From Kitasatospora arboriphila (GTDB lineage Bacteria; Actinomycetota; Actinomycetes; Mycobacteriales; Mycobacteriaceae): a stretch of DNA of 64,000 nucleotides. The first letter of the stretch is position 1. Every line of letters starts with the position of its first letter. The notes beneath the pieces were generated by a model that was not told where the DNA came from, did no database searches, and worked only from the letters and a program-made list of their open reading frames with translations. The stretch is from positions 1 through 64,000 of the forward strand of contig NZ_JNYV01000010.1 of NCBI RefSeq assembly GCF_000717275.1, given 5' to 3'. Below are positions 1 through 8,900 of this stretch, one piece after another. A program made the translations under genes and the position numbers.

Positions 1-1
1 G

Positions 2-1714
2 CAGTGGATCGTGCTCGACCACAACATCGGCGGCAAGGTCTACTCGACCGTCTACGGCCACATGTTCCCCGACGACCTGCTGGTCAAGGTCGGAGACAAG
101 GTCACCGCCGGCCAGCACATCTCGAACGTCGGATGGAACGGTGAGGTCGACCCCACCGGGCCAGGCGGGGCGCACCTGCACTTCGAGGTGTGGGACGGCG
201 GCCGATTCGGTGGAACGGCCATTGACCCCATGCCGTGGCTCGCAGGAGCAGTCGAACCAGGCCAACCCGCCCCACGCGCTGGTGCACCGGCCGCGCCGGA
301 TGTGGTGTCGGTGGCGGACTGGGACAAGATCGCTCAGCACGAATCGGGCGGCAACTGGGCCATCAACACCGGCAACGGATTCTTCGGCGGTCTGCAGTTC
401 ACCGAACAAACCTGGAACGGGTTCGGCGGCGGCAAATACGCCCCCACCGCCGACAAAGCCACCAAAGAGCAGCAGATGGAGGTCGCGAACTCGGTTCTGG
501 CCGGCCAAGGCTGGGACGCCTGGCCCACCACCTCCGTCCAGGCCGCGGTGCGCGACAAAAAACCAGCGCCCGCAGGAACCTTCGCTACCGCCGGACAGCC
601 CGCAGCACCAGCCGCCCCGCCCAACAATCAAGCCCCTGCACCGGTAGCAGTGGCCGCCCCCGACACCAGCGGCGGGGATCTGAACAAGCCGATGGACCCG
701 GCCAAGGGATCCGAAGAGCACTGGCAAACCGACACCATCCGACTGGCGCGGGCAGTGGCGCTCAAGTTCCCGCAGGTGCAAACCATCGGCGGCTGGCGGC
801 CGGTCGACGCCTACCCCGATCACCCCTCGGGCCGGGCCGCCGACATCATGATCCCCAACTACGAGACGGCCGAAGGCAAGTCGCTCGGGGACGCGATCAA
901 CAAGTACATCCTCGACAACAAAGACTTCTTCGCCGTCGAATACACCATCTGGCGCCAGCAGTACACCCCCGCCACCGGCGAGGGAAACCAGATGGAGGAC
1001 CGGGGCTCACCCACCCAAAACCACTTCGACCACGTCCACGTCACCACCATCGGACACGGATTCCCAGCACCGGGAACCGATTTCGGCAAAGCACCCGCAG
1101 GCGGTTCCGCCGGATCCAGCCGCGGCGACCAGTGCACACCCAAGGGCACCCGCGGCGGGGAAGACAACCTCGCCACCGGCACCGTGCCCGCCGAGTTCGA
1201 ACCGTGGTACCGCAAAGCGGGCACCCTGTGCCCGCAGATCTCGTCGTCCTTCCTCGCCTCCCAAGGCCACCAGGAATCGGGGTTCAATCCCCGGGCCACC
1301 TCACCGGACGGGGCCATGGGGCCCGGACAGTTCATGCCGGGCACCTGGCCTACGTACGGCAAAGACGACGACGGGAACGGCAAGGTCGACCCCTACGACA
1401 TCGGCGACGGAGTGATGGCCCAGGGCCGCTACATGTGCGCGATCGCGACCACCATCGACGGCTGGATCGCAGACGGCTCGGTCAGCGACGACACCCCCGG
1501 CGGCCGCGAAGCGCTCTACCTCGCGGCCTACAACGCCGGTGAAGGCGCGGTGCAACGCAACCGCGGATTCCCCACCGACGGAGCCGATTACATCACCCAG
1601 ACCCGGCCCTACGCCGACATCATCCTGGCCAACAAACCCAAGTACGAAGCCCAACTCGCTGCGCCCGCGACCTCGTCGACGACCACGCCCGCAGCACCGA
1701 CCCCGACCCGATAG
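2..1714 (+). CDS. Multidomain peptidoglycan hydrolase of the transfer apparatus (5' end outside window)
   Basis: The reading frame is open from base 2, so the N-terminus lies to the left. Four segments are visible. First is the end of an M23 metallopeptidase with the HLHFE motif near visible residue 60. Then comes a resuscitation-promoting-factor-like lysozyme fold ([13 protein letters not shown]) at about 100-185. A segment at about 225-350 is homologous to the next protein ([29 protein letters not shown]). Last is an SLT-type lytic transglycosylase ([31 protein letters not shown]) at about 390-545. Pro/Ala-rich linkers separate them. Such proteins open the cell wall for conjugation machinery. 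Location beside a coupling protein and relaxase supports that role; secretion itself cannot be judged without the N-terminus. Confidence 0.85.
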   Translation, partial: QWIVLDHNIGGKVYSTVYGHMFPDDLLVKVGDKVTAGQHISNVGWNGEVDPTGPGGAHLHFEVWDGGRFGGTAIDPMPWLAGAVEPGQPAPRAGAPAAPDVVSVADWDKIAQHESGGNWAINTGNGFFGGLQFTEQTWNGFGGGKYAPTADKATKEQQMEVANSVLAGQGWDAWPTTSVQAAVRDKKPAPAGTFATAGQPAAPAAPPNNQAPAPVAVAAPDTSGGDLNKPMDPAKGSEEHWQTDTIRLARAVALKFPQVQTIGGWRPVDAYPDHPSGRAADIMIPNYETAEGKSLGDAINKYILDNKDFFAVEYTIWRQQYTPATGEGNQMEDRGSPTQNHFDHVHVTTIGHGFPAPGTDFGKAPAGGSAGSSRGDQCTPKGTRGGEDNLATGTVPAEFEPWYRKAGTLCPQISSSFLASQGHQESGFNPRATSPDGAMGPGQFMPGTWPTYGKDDDGNGKVDPYDIGDGVMAQGRYMCAIATTIDGWIADGSVSDDTPGGREALYLAAYNAGEGAVQRNRGFPTDGADYITQTRPYADIILANKPKYEAQLAAPATSSTTTPAAPTPTR

Positions 1715-1729
1715 AGGAGAGAGAACCTT

Positions 1730-2230
1730 ATGTCCCACAGAGCCCCCAGGCGGCCGATCGCCGCCACGACCGCAGTCGCGGCCAGCATGTGTGCGGCACT
1801 GCTGGTCGGTGGCTGCGCCGCTACCTCGAGCGAGCCAGCACCCCCGACGAGCAGCACTCAGATCATCAACGGTGACCCCGCCGTCGTCGAGCTGGCCCAG
1901 GACCTCACCGCCGTGTTCGGCCCGCTCGAGTTCAGCAGTGTGCGCCCGCATGACCCGTACCCCGAGCACGCGGAAGGTCTGGCCCTGGACGTCATGGTCC
2001 CGGGGTGGGACACCCCGGCCGGACGCGAGCTCGGCGACCGCATCGCGGTCTGGGTCAGCGACCACGCCCCGGACTACCGGGTCAGCTACACCCTGTGGCG
2101 CCAGCACTACCAACCGTTCCCCACCAACGTCTATAAAGCGGCGTTGATGGAGGACCGCGGCAGCCCGACCGCCAACCACCTCGACCACCTGCACATCACT
2201 GTCAACCCTGCAGGGGCGCAGGATGTCTGA
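1730..2230 (+). CDS. Lipoprotein related to a domain of the upstream hydrolase
   Basis: This 166-aa protein has a short charged N-terminus, a hydrophobic stretch and a lipobox (LLVGGC, Cys about residue 29), so it should be an exported lipoprotein. Its mature part ([47 protein letters not shown]) is a paralogue of the third domain of the preceding hydrolase. The conserved His and Asp residues suggest a metallopeptidase-like fold of the M15-related type, but activity is not shown. A GAGGAGAGAGAA ribosome site precedes the ATG. It lies 15 bp after the hydrolase and overlaps the next gene by 8 bp, so the three are co-translated. Confidence 0.8.
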   Translation: MSHRAPRRPIAATTAVAASMCAALLVGGCAATSSEPAPPTSSTQIINGDPAVVELAQDLTAVFGPLEFSSVRPHDPYPEHAEGLALDVMVPGWDTPAGRELGDRIAVWVSDHAPDYRVSYTLWRQHYQPFPTNVYKAALMEDRGSPTANHLDHLHITVNPAGAQDV

Positions 2231-2801
2231 GAAGCAATCGATTCTGGGCCGACCGGTCACCGTGGTCGTGGCGGTGCTCGCGGCACTGGCCGTGGTGTTA
2301 TCCGGATGCGGCGGCGACGGCTCAGACGAGCCCAGCCCCGGACCGTCGGCCGGCAACGATCACGGCCACCAGCTGCCCGGCCCACCCGACCCGGCCACTG
2401 CCGGTCCCGACGTCGTAGCGGCCCAAGCGCTGTCGATGATGTTCACCTGGCAGCCGGTCACTGATCCCAGCTCGGGCGAAGGGGTTCGCCGGGCCGCGCC
2501 ATGGCTCGGCGGCGAGCTCGCAGCGGCGGCCTCCTCCACCGTGACCGCCACCGTTGCCCGACCCGATCCCCGCTGGGAGTCCTGGCGCCGCAGCGGCGAC
2601 GTGGTCACCGCCACCGCCGACGTCGACGCCGGCCACATCCCCGACAGCCCCAGCACCGCTGTCCGGCTGGTCACCGTGCGCCAAAAAGTGCTCCACGCCG
2701 ACGGCGACACCACACCGCTGAACCCGATGCGAGTCGAGGCCACGCTCACCCACACCGACGGTGGATGGCGACTGACCGCCTACACCGTGACCGCCGGATA
2801 A
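2223..2801 (+). CDS. Lipoprotein, putative transfer-system component
   Basis: This 192-aa protein starts with a signal sequence and lipobox (VVLSGC, Cys about 29), then a Gly/Ser/Pro/Asp-rich linker. The rest (MMFTWQPVTDPSSGEGVRRA, RVEATLTHTDGGWRLTAYTV) has the look of an NTF2-like fold, as in TcpC/VirB8-type proteins of actinobacterial conjugation systems. That fold assignment is inference from pattern only. Its ATG lies inside the end of the preceding gene. Confidence 0.7.
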   Translation: MSEKQSILGRPVTVVVAVLAALAVVLSGCGGDGSDEPSPGPSAGNDHGHQLPGPPDPATAGPDVVAAQALSMMFTWQPVTDPSSGEGVRRAAPWLGGELAAAASSTVTATVARPDPRWESWRRSGDVVTATADVDAGHIPDSPSTAVRLVTVRQKVLHADGDTTPLNPMRVEATLTHTDGGWRLTAYTVTAG

Positions 2802-2836
2802 CCCTGCACCGCAAACAACCTCGAAGGAGACACGCA

Positions 2837-3493
2837 ATGACACAAGACCAAGACTGGGACACCGCCGAACAAGCCGTGACCGACGGAGCCGACCAGCTCC
2901 GCACAGCGACCACCCACCGCGACATTCGTGCCTGGGCACAAGATGCCGGGGTGGCCACCAAACGCTTGTGGCCCAAAGTCAAAACCGAACTCCGCAAACA
3001 GCTCGACATCGACTACGACCAGCTGCGCGAAGACACTGTCGCGGCCGAGGCCGCCGACGTCGCCGCTGCCGCAGCCGACGCCCCGGTCATCGAATTGTTC
3101 TGTGCCGGTGACGATGAAGTAGCCACCTACGCCGTCTGCGCCGCCGATAACGACCACGAATCCTGGTACGGCCAGTTCCACGAGAAGGACATCGTCTACC
3201 GGCCTGGCGATGAACTCTCGGCCGAACGCTCCGCGGCCGACAAAGCCATCTACCTCGCCGGCAAAGCCCGCGAAAAGGCCGGCCTGGACACCGTGCGCCT
3301 GGTGCTGCACACCAGCCACCACGAACTTTCCGCAGACATGTTGGCCGCCACCGCCAGCCGTCACCGGGTGTCGCTGACCATCGAGGTCACCGACCAGAAC
3401 CCGGCGATCGCTCTGTGCCGAGCACCGGGCTACCGCACCTGGCGCGAGATCAAACTCGACAGCCTGGTCACCGCCACAGAGGTGGCGTCGTGA
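2837..3493 (+). CDS. Cytosolic protein of unknown function in transfer operon
   Basis: This 218-aa protein begins at an ATG preceded by GAAGGAGA at good spacing. An open frame extends further upstream but has no better start. The first 75 residues are charged and helical. The remainder (VIELFCAGDDEVATYAVCAA, ADKAIYLAGKAREKAG, RLVLHTSHHELSADML) alternates strand and helix in a way that recalls an RNase H-like fold, but I could not identify catalytic acidic residues with confidence. The stop codon overlaps the GTG of the next gene, so translation is coupled. Confidence 0.65.
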   Translation: MTQDQDWDTAEQAVTDGADQLRTATTHRDIRAWAQDAGVATKRLWPKVKTELRKQLDIDYDQLREDTVAAEAADVAAAAADAPVIELFCAGDDEVATYAVCAADNDHESWYGQFHEKDIVYRPGDELSAERSAADKAIYLAGKAREKAGLDTVRLVLHTSHHELSADMLAATASRHRVSLTIEVTDQNPAIALCRAPGYRTWREIKLDSLVTATEVAS

Positions 3494-3957
3494 CCAGCAT
3501 CGAGGCAGTCAGCGACGCCGGCGGGAACCCGGCCATCTCGCTCACGTGGCGGGCTCGGCGGGTGGCGTGGCACCAGTTCACGCGCCGGCATCGGCGGCCG
3601 CTGGTGCTCACAGAGGCGGCGGCGGTAGTCGTGGTTGCGGCCGCGATTCCGCTGTACCTGAGTGTGGCCGGCTACCAGTGGCGGGCGGGCGGGGGAGCGA
3701 CGGTGCGCGAGTTGCCGTCGAACATCGACAGCGTGCAGGCCTGGGCGCTGTGGGTCGCCTGTGTAGGCAGCAGCGTCGCAGCAATCGTGACAGTGATGCT
3801 GGTGCTGATCCGGATGACCAGCCAATGGAACACCGATCCGGCCCGCTGGCGACGAGTACCTTCCGCCGCCCTGGCGATGGCGCTCGCTGGCTCGCTGTGG
3901 GCGCTGTCATCGCTTCTCACCACCGGCGTCATCGTCAACGGCCTGGTGATGACATGA
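3490..3957 (+). CDS. Three-helix membrane protein
   Basis: GTG start overlapping the previous TGA; 155 aa. A basic juxtamembrane segment (RRVAWHQFTRRHRRPL) precedes three hydrophobic segments at about 38-60, 88-110 and 128-150. No family recognised. The position between lipoproteins and the coupling protein suggests a membrane part of the transfer channel, which is inference from context. Confidence 0.65.
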   Translation: MTSIEAVSDAGGNPAISLTWRARRVAWHQFTRRHRRPLVLTEAAAVVVVAAAIPLYLSVAGYQWRAGGGATVRELPSNIDSVQAWALWVACVGSSVAAIVTVMLVLIRMTSQWNTDPARWRRVPSAALAMALAGSLWALSSLLTTGVIVNGLVMT

Positions 3958-4057
3958 CCGGTCAACCGACCGCGTTAGCGCCCTGCCGTTCCGACAGTGC
4001 CTATGCGCCAACGACGTTCGAGGCACCTCCGACGACAATCACAAGGAGAAAGACACC

Positions 4058-4138
4058 ATGACCACACCTGGGGGCTGGCTACCCCGAGTCGCAGCACAGC
4101 TCGCCGCCGCCGGCGGACACCGGATCTGGGGGGCGTGA
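4058..4138 (+). CDS. 26-residue peptide coupled to the coupling-protein gene
   Basis: A short frame reads MTTPGGWLPRVAAQLAAAGG and six further residues ending HRIWGA. It has a strong ribosome site (AAGGAGAAAG, 5-6 bp from the ATG) and its TGA ends one base before the ATG of the TraG/VirD4 gene, which lacks a good ribosome site of its own. The natural reading is a leader peptide whose translation delivers ribosomes to the next gene. Whether the peptide itself works is unknown. It could also be the remnant of a larger gene. Confidence 0.5.
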   Translation: MTTPGGWLPRVAAQLAAAGGHRIWGA

Positions 4139-4139
4139 G

Positions 4140-6017
4140 ATGCCAACCAGTCCTGGACAGATTCGGAATCCGAAAAGCTCTGAGGCGCCGCTGATCTTTG
4201 GTGGCCTGGGAGCAGCGGCAGCAGTGGTGGCCACCGGATGGGCGGCGTTGCAGCTGGCCGGAGGGCAGACGGTGCCGGCGAACCCGGTCACCGCGGCCGG
4301 GGACCTGGTTCGCGGTGACCTGGTGTGGTCGACCGCGGCGACAGTCTGGGCGGTGGTGATCGTGCTGATCCTCACCGCGTGCGCGGGGGCGACCTGGCGG
4401 TGGTGGTATCTGCGGGTCGGTCAATTCAAACGCGTCGACACCGCTGCCCGGTATCTGGGAACGGTCAAAGACATTGAGTCGCTAACCGAACCAGCGATCC
4501 GCGCCAAAGCGGCCGAACTGGGAGTAGTGATGCCCACCGGTGAAAACAATGCGCATTGCTCGCCGGGAGTGCCGATCGGGACGACGCTGCGTGGGTCGAC
4601 CCGGCTGTTCGGGTCGTTCGAAGAGACGTGCGTGGACGTGTGGGGCACGCGTATGGGCAAGTCGACCAGCCGAATCATTCCGGCGATCTGTGAAGCGCCC
4701 GGGGCGGTCCTGACCACGGAGAACAAACGCGGCAACCTCGATCACACCCGTCTGGTGCGAGAACGGATGGGCCGGGCGGTGTGGGTGTTCGACCCCCAGC
4801 AGGTTGCCCAACAACCGGCCACCTTTTACTGGAATCCGTTGTCCTACATCGTTCCCACGGGTTCGGCGCGTACCGGCACAGAAGCATACGAAGGCGCTGA
4901 CCCTGAGGAGCGGGCCGCATCGCTGGCCGAGCAATTCGCCAGCGGCGACGGAGCTCCGAGCAAAAAGGACCCGTACTTCGATCCCGAAGGCCAAGATCTG
5001 CTGGCCAACCTGATGCTCGCCTCAGCGCTGGCCGGTGAACAGATCACCGTCGTCTACGAGCGGCTGACCCGCCGTGACCGCTGCGCCGAAGCAGTACAGA
5101 TCCTCAAACCGGTGTATCCGTACGTGGCCGGGGCGCTCTCGGCTCGACTGAACCTGGCCCCCAAACAGCAAGACGGCATCTTCGGTACCGCCTTGAAAAT
5201 GGCTGCCTGCCTGCGGTCGACCCGGGTCAAGGAGTGGATCACCACCTGGCCAGGCGATACCCGCCCTCACCTGGACCTGCACCAGTTCGTGCGGGGCGGG
5301 GAAACCCTGTACTGCATGTCCAAGGAGGGTGTCGGCTCGACCGGCCCACTGATTGCAGCGTTGACCGTCGCTGCGTGCGAGGCCGCCGAGGAAATCGCCG
5401 CCGCCCACCCGGGCGGGCGGCTACCGACTCCGATGCTGTGCGCCCTGGACGAGGCAGCCAACGTGGTGCGGTGGCAACGGTTGCCAGACCTCTACTCGCA
5501 CTACGGGTCTCGCGGCATCAACATCATGACCATCCTGCAAAGCTGGTCACAGGGGACCGAGGTGTGGGGCGAAGACGGGATGCAAAAGCTGTGGAGCACA
5601 GCCAATGTCAACGTCTACGGCGGCAACGTCAGCGAAAAGAAGTTCCTCGACTTCGTATCCGAGCTGGTCGGAGATTACGACCGCGAGGTCATCACGGTGT
5701 CCAAGTCCAAAGGCACCACCTCTACCAGCACTCACATCGCCCGCGAACGACTGTTCAACGTCTCCGACCTGGCCTCGTGGCCACGCGGGCGGGCGCTGGT
5801 GTTCTCCGCCGGCAACCCCGCGATCATCGCCAAAACAGTTCCCTGGATGAGCAAGTCCTACGCCGGGCTCATCAAAGAATCACTCGCCGTCTACGGCCCG
5901 CCGAAGAAGGCCACGGCCACGGCTGTCGGCCGGTGGTGGAGCAAGGCGTTGGGCCGCAGCACTCACACTGCTGACGCCAAAACCCAAGTACCGCAACCGA
6001 GTCTTTTGAAGGGATGA
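4140..6017 (+). CDS. Type IV coupling protein, VirD4/TraG family
   Basis: This 625-aa membrane ATPase would dock the relaxosome to the transfer channel. Two N-terminal transmembrane helices lie at about 17-40 and 64-85. The Walker A motif GTRMGKST is at 169-176, and the Walker B region LCALDEAANV has its acidic pair at D437/E438. The TraM-recognition-like C-terminal region includes LPDLYSHYGSRGINIMTILQ and STANVNVYGGN. Length and motif order fit TraG/VirD4 proteins. It follows a 26-codon frame by one base and precedes a DUF4913 gene. No VirB4-type ATPase is in the window, so the rest of the secretion system must lie to the left or elsewhere. Confidence 0.92.
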   Translation: MPTSPGQIRNPKSSEAPLIFGGLGAAAAVVATGWAALQLAGGQTVPANPVTAAGDLVRGDLVWSTAATVWAVVIVLILTACAGATWRWWYLRVGQFKRVDTAARYLGTVKDIESLTEPAIRAKAAELGVVMPTGENNAHCSPGVPIGTTLRGSTRLFGSFEETCVDVWGTRMGKSTSRIIPAICEAPGAVLTTENKRGNLDHTRLVRERMGRAVWVFDPQQVAQQPATFYWNPLSYIVPTGSARTGTEAYEGADPEERAASLAEQFASGDGAPSKKDPYFDPEGQDLLANLMLASALAGEQITVVYERLTRRDRCAEAVQILKPVYPYVAGALSARLNLAPKQQDGIFGTALKMAACLRSTRVKEWITTWPGDTRPHLDLHQFVRGGETLYCMSKEGVGSTGPLIAALTVAACEAAEEIAAAHPGGRLPTPMLCALDEAANVVRWQRLPDLYSHYGSRGINIMTILQSWSQGTEVWGEDGMQKLWSTANVNVYGGNVSEKKFLDFVSELVGDYDREVITVSKSKGTTSTSTHIARERLFNVSDLASWPRGRALVFSAGNPAIIAKTVPWMSKSYAGLIKESLAVYGPPKKATATAVGRWWSKALGRSTHTADAKTQVPQPSLLKG

Positions 6018-6024
6018 CCCAGAG

Positions 6025-6492
6025 ATGATGACTGAGGACGATTTCGACGCACTCGACGAGCTCGACGAGGCGACAGCCCCGCCACCACCGCCGGTAGCCG
6101 CTCCTGAACCGCCGCCGCTGGAGTTCGAGTCGGTCTACGACTTCGTCGAACAGCACCTGGTGTGCATCTATGCCCGCAACATCGACAACCCCCAGTTCCG
6201 GTGGTGCAAGAAGTGGTGGGCACACGCTGAGGCAGTGAGCCGCCTCGAGGCGCTGCACCGGGCCTATGAACATCTGCGCCGCGATCCCGGGACCGGAATG
6301 AGTACCTGGTGGCGCGATCACGCCGGCCCGGCGATGGCAGCGCTGCTCGACCCCCACGGCACTTTCGAGGGCTGCTCAGCCGAACTCGATCGCCACGAGC
6401 CGGTGTGCACGATCTTGCCGGTCGACCCGATGGGCGAGGCACTGCTCCGGCAGATCATGGCCGGCCGATTTCAATCAGAAGGAGTTCAGTGA
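6025..6492 (+). CDS. DUF4913 family protein
   Basis: 155 aa. After an acidic, Pro-rich N-terminus comes the DUF4913 signature (YDFVEQHLVCIYAR, WCKKWWAHAEAVSRLEAL, WWRDHAGPAMAALLDPHGTF). This family is known mainly from actinobacterial conjugative plasmids and integrative elements, next to the coupling protein as here. Function is unknown; a relaxosome or coupling-protein accessory role is inference. Two adjacent ATG codons are possible starts. The TGA overlaps the next ATG by one base. Confidence 0.85.
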   Translation: MMTEDDFDALDELDEATAPPPPPVAAPEPPPLEFESVYDFVEQHLVCIYARNIDNPQFRWCKKWWAHAEAVSRLEALHRAYEHLRRDPGTGMSTWWRDHAGPAMAALLDPHGTFEGCSAELDRHEPVCTILPVDPMGEALLRQIMAGRFQSEGVQ

Positions 6493-7415
6493 TGGAAGAG
6501 CACGAACAGGAAGAACGCGAACTGACCGGCGGGATGGAACGGGCGCTGGCCTCAGCGGTCGGAGCCGCCGCCTCACTGCTGGAGGCCTATTTCCGTCGAC
6601 GCGCACGCGAGGCCGGCCGCAGCCCTGCCCAGCAGAGCGCCGACACCGAAACAGCCGACGAACACAAGGATCTCGACGAGGAGATCCGCCGTGAGCTCGC
6701 CGTCCGCGACGGTGGTGACGGGCAAATGTGGCGCACCGCTTCGTATGACGAGTTGAACGACCATCTGTTGCGTGAGCACGGCATCGACCCGCGGCGGATC
6801 GGGGAGCCCGCCGCGGACAAAGAGTGGGTCACCCGCGCCCCGGGCGCTGAGATCCTCGACGTGTACGACGCGGCCGAGCGGTGGGCCGACCGCTCACCGG
6901 TGGCAGCGGCGGTACGCGACAACATCGACGCCGAGCTGAGCAAATACTGCCTCGACGTCGACGAGGTCCGCGCAGCTCCCCGCGAGAGTGGCGCGCAGAT
7001 GATTGAAACCCATCGCGCCGCCCACTGGGCCGAGCACGGCAACTCCACTGAGGCACACCGCGACGGTCGCCAGGTGCAACAGCTCTTGGCCCAGGCCGAC
7101 ACCGCCGACCGGACCGCCGAGCGCGTCGCCAGTGACCGGTCCAGCAGTGACCGGCCAGGTAGTGATCGGCCGGGTGCCATGGCACATCCGGCCGGAACGG
7201 TCGTCGTCGAGGGGACGCTGATCGACACCACGCTCTCGCGTTCGGAGCAAGCCGCCGACAGCACCGGGACCACCGACGCCGGCAAAGCCGCCGCCGTTGC
7301 CGCGCGCGATCACCCCACCCACCCCCGCAAGGCCACCACCGCGTCCACCAGCAAAGCGGCCAAAGCCCGCCCCGCCCGCACAACACCGGCCCGCGACCGC
7401 AGCCACGGCCGATGA
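6492..7415 (+). CDS. Charged transfer-operon protein, unknown function
   Basis: 307 aa from an ATG that overlaps the previous stop; a frame extending upstream is open but shadows the DUF4913 gene. The protein is very rich in Ala, Glu, Asp and Arg. It has a predicted long helical region and a low-complexity basic tail (KATTASTSKAAKARPARTTP). There is a small duplicated SDR(P/S) stretch near residue 215-235. No domain recognised. It probably belongs to the transfer operon; the basic tail could bind DNA. Confidence 0.7.
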   Translation: MEEHEQEERELTGGMERALASAVGAAASLLEAYFRRRAREAGRSPAQQSADTETADEHKDLDEEIRRELAVRDGGDGQMWRTASYDELNDHLLREHGIDPRRIGEPAADKEWVTRAPGAEILDVYDAAERWADRSPVAAAVRDNIDAELSKYCLDVDEVRAAPRESGAQMIETHRAAHWAEHGNSTEAHRDGRQVQQLLAQADTADRTAERVASDRSSSDRPGSDRPGAMAHPAGTVVVEGTLIDTTLSRSEQAADSTGTTDAGKAAAVAARDHPTHPRKATTASTSKAAKARPARTTPARDRSHGR

Positions 7416-7732
7416 CTACCCCACAGAATCGGCAAGCCCTGGCGATCATGCACGCCACGGTGCGACACGACGACACCCGCGACTGGGCCCAGATCTCCGG
7501 GCGGATCGGGGCCGAGTTGGAGTCGGCCGGTCACAGCGTGGACGTCGAGGCGGCACCGTTGACCGCCGGCTTTGGTGACGCGTTCTGCGTCATGGTGTCC
7601 GCCGACAACGACGGGGCAGTCAGTTTCGCGTGCGCCGCTCTGGCTGCCGCACCGACCCGCTACGGCCTGCGCACAGCCAGCCTGACCGGGCGACCGTCTG
7701 AGGTCGCCGGGCCGCCTGAGGAACCCCCCTAA
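7412..7732 (+). CDS. Small protein of unknown function closing the transfer operon
   Basis: 106 aa, ATGA overlap with the previous gene. The core (HDDTRDWAQISGRIGAELES, FGDAFCVMVSADNDGAVSFA) looks like a small alpha/beta fold. No known family. Translational coupling makes it part of the transfer operon. Confidence 0.6.
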   Translation: MTTPQNRQALAIMHATVRHDDTRDWAQISGRIGAELESAGHSVDVEAAPLTAGFGDAFCVMVSADNDGAVSFACAALAAAPTRYGLRTASLTGRPSEVAGPPEEPP

Positions 7733-7791
7733 CCCTCACGCACCGAATCCATCCAAACCCACGCCAAACTAAGAATGAGGAGAACAACACC

Positions 7792-8055
7792 ATGCAGCAC
7801 AAGAGCCTTCGCACCCGCCTCGCAGCAGCCACGATGAGCGTGGCCGCAGTCACCGCAATTGCCGGCGGTATCGCCGGATCCGGAACCGCCAGCGCCGGGG
7901 CACCACTACCTCCGCCGCAGGGCCACTTGGTAGGACCCTTCGGCTCGCCAGACCACTGCCGGGGTGCATTCGGCAGGCCCTACCTCCCGAAAACGGACTG
8001 CTTCTACAGCGCTTCGCCGACCGGATGGTTCTTCATCGGGCGCATCGGAGCCTGA
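7792..8055 (+). CDS. Small secreted protein
   Basis: 87 aa with a clear Sec signal peptide (basic start, then AATMSVAAVTAIAGGIAG, cleavage probably after TASA near residue 35). The mature part of about 52 residues is Gly/Pro-rich with two Cys (SPDHCRGAFGR, TDCFYSASPTGW) that could form a disulfide. A GAGGAG site precedes the ATG, and a strong terminator hairpin follows. This small exported Cys-pair type is common in mycobacteria; function unknown. Confidence 0.75.
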   Translation: MQHKSLRTRLAAATMSVAAVTAIAGGIAGSGTASAGAPLPPPQGHLVGPFGSPDHCRGAFGRPYLPKTDCFYSASPTGWFFIGRIGA

Positions 8056-8062
8056 CCCACAC

Positions 8063-8095
8063 AGAGCCGCCAACACGAGGGGTGTTGGCGGCTCT
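8063..8095 (+). terminator. Strong hairpin after the secreted-protein gene
   Basis: Perfect 14-bp stem (AGAGCCGCCAACAC and its complement) around the loop GAGGG, 7 bp after the stop codon. No U-run follows, as is usual in actinobacteria. It probably ends the transfer-operon transcript. Confidence 0.75.
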
Positions 8096-8112
8096 GCTGG
8101 CTTCTGGACCGG

Positions 8113-8150
8113 GCGGTCGCACCGTGAGCAAGTCGATACGGTGCGACCGC
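8113..8150. repeat. Second perfect inverted repeat downstream of the transfer operon
   Basis: 13-bp arms GCGGTCGCACCGT and its complement, separated by 12 bases. It lies 17 bp after the first hairpin. It may be a back-up terminator or a protein-binding site; nothing here decides. Confidence 0.5.
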
Positions 8151-8302
8151 TTCGTCATTCATTGAGCACGACAGCGCACTGAAAGCTGCACTCCGAATCG
8201 GGTCTCAGCAGCACGCAGCCGCGGCAAGACGGCCCACCCCACCCCGGTAGACCGTTTGACCGACCCCCCGACGCAACTGCAAGCACTGCAACACTTGTGG
8301 CC

Positions 8303-8647
8303 ATGACCCGGCACCGTGTGTTCTCGCTCGCCCGTATCGCTGGCCACACTGCGTGGTGGGTTTTCGTCGTGGCGACTTTCTTTGCGGGTGGCATTACGTG
8401 GACGGGTGCAACTAGTAGTTACGGTTACGGCTACTTCTTTGGCGCTACGTCTTTTGCTGGGTGGTCAGGGAATTGGACGGCCAACACTCCGATTCAAGCG
8501 CCGGTGGCCATCGCGAACTTCTCCGCATCGTCGTACCAGGACCCGTGGACGCAGTTGGAGGTGTGGTCGTTGGTGACGTTCGCGGTGGTGCTCATCGCTG
8601 CTGTGGTCGAGGCGATTGCAGTGCGCCGGGTTGTGCCGGGATCGTGA
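8303..8647 (+). CDS. Small membrane protein
   Basis: About 114 aa with two hydrophobic segments (AWWVFVVATFFAGGITW and TFAVVLIAAVVEAIAV) around an extracytoplasmic loop rich in Tyr, Gly and Trp. The ATG at 8303 is used here; an in-frame GTG six bases earlier is also possible. Its stop overlaps the GTG of the next frame. No family recognised. Confidence 0.5.
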   Translation: MTRHRVFSLARIAGHTAWWVFVVATFFAGGITWTGATSSYGYGYFFGATSFAGWSGNWTANTPIQAPVAIANFSASSYQDPWTQLEVWSLVTFAVVLIAAVVEAIAVRRVVPGS

Positions 8648-8817
8648 CGGTCGCCGCGCCGTGCGTGGCGTTTGGACTGCTGTTGTTGGCTACTCCCGGT
8701 GTCCTCGACTCTGTCGAGTTCAGCACGATGCTCACCATGGGCGTGGTGTTGGTTGCTGTTGGGGTACGTGAGATTTGGGCGCGGCGGTTCGCCCCGCACG
8801 TACCTGTGAACGATTAA
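8644..8817 (+). CDS. 57-residue membrane protein
   Basis: GTG start overlapping the previous TGA. Two hydrophobic stretches (CVAFGLLLLATPGVL and MLTMGVVLVAVGV) with a basic C-terminal end. It probably pairs with the preceding membrane protein. Unknown function. Confidence 0.4.
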   Translation: MTVAAPCVAFGLLLLATPGVLDSVEFSTMLTMGVVLVAVGVREIWARRFAPHVPVND

Positions 8818-8900
8818 CGTGCTCGACCGGAGTTGATCGCTATTTGCGGCATCTGGACCAGCACTCAGCGATGGGCCGCAAGGTGTCTTCCTGCATACGT

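Noticed and set aside
235..1542. Long Arg-rich frame in the second frame of the hydrolase
   Set aside because: Shadow of the real gene; Arg/Pro-rich composition is typical of out-of-frame high-GC DNA.
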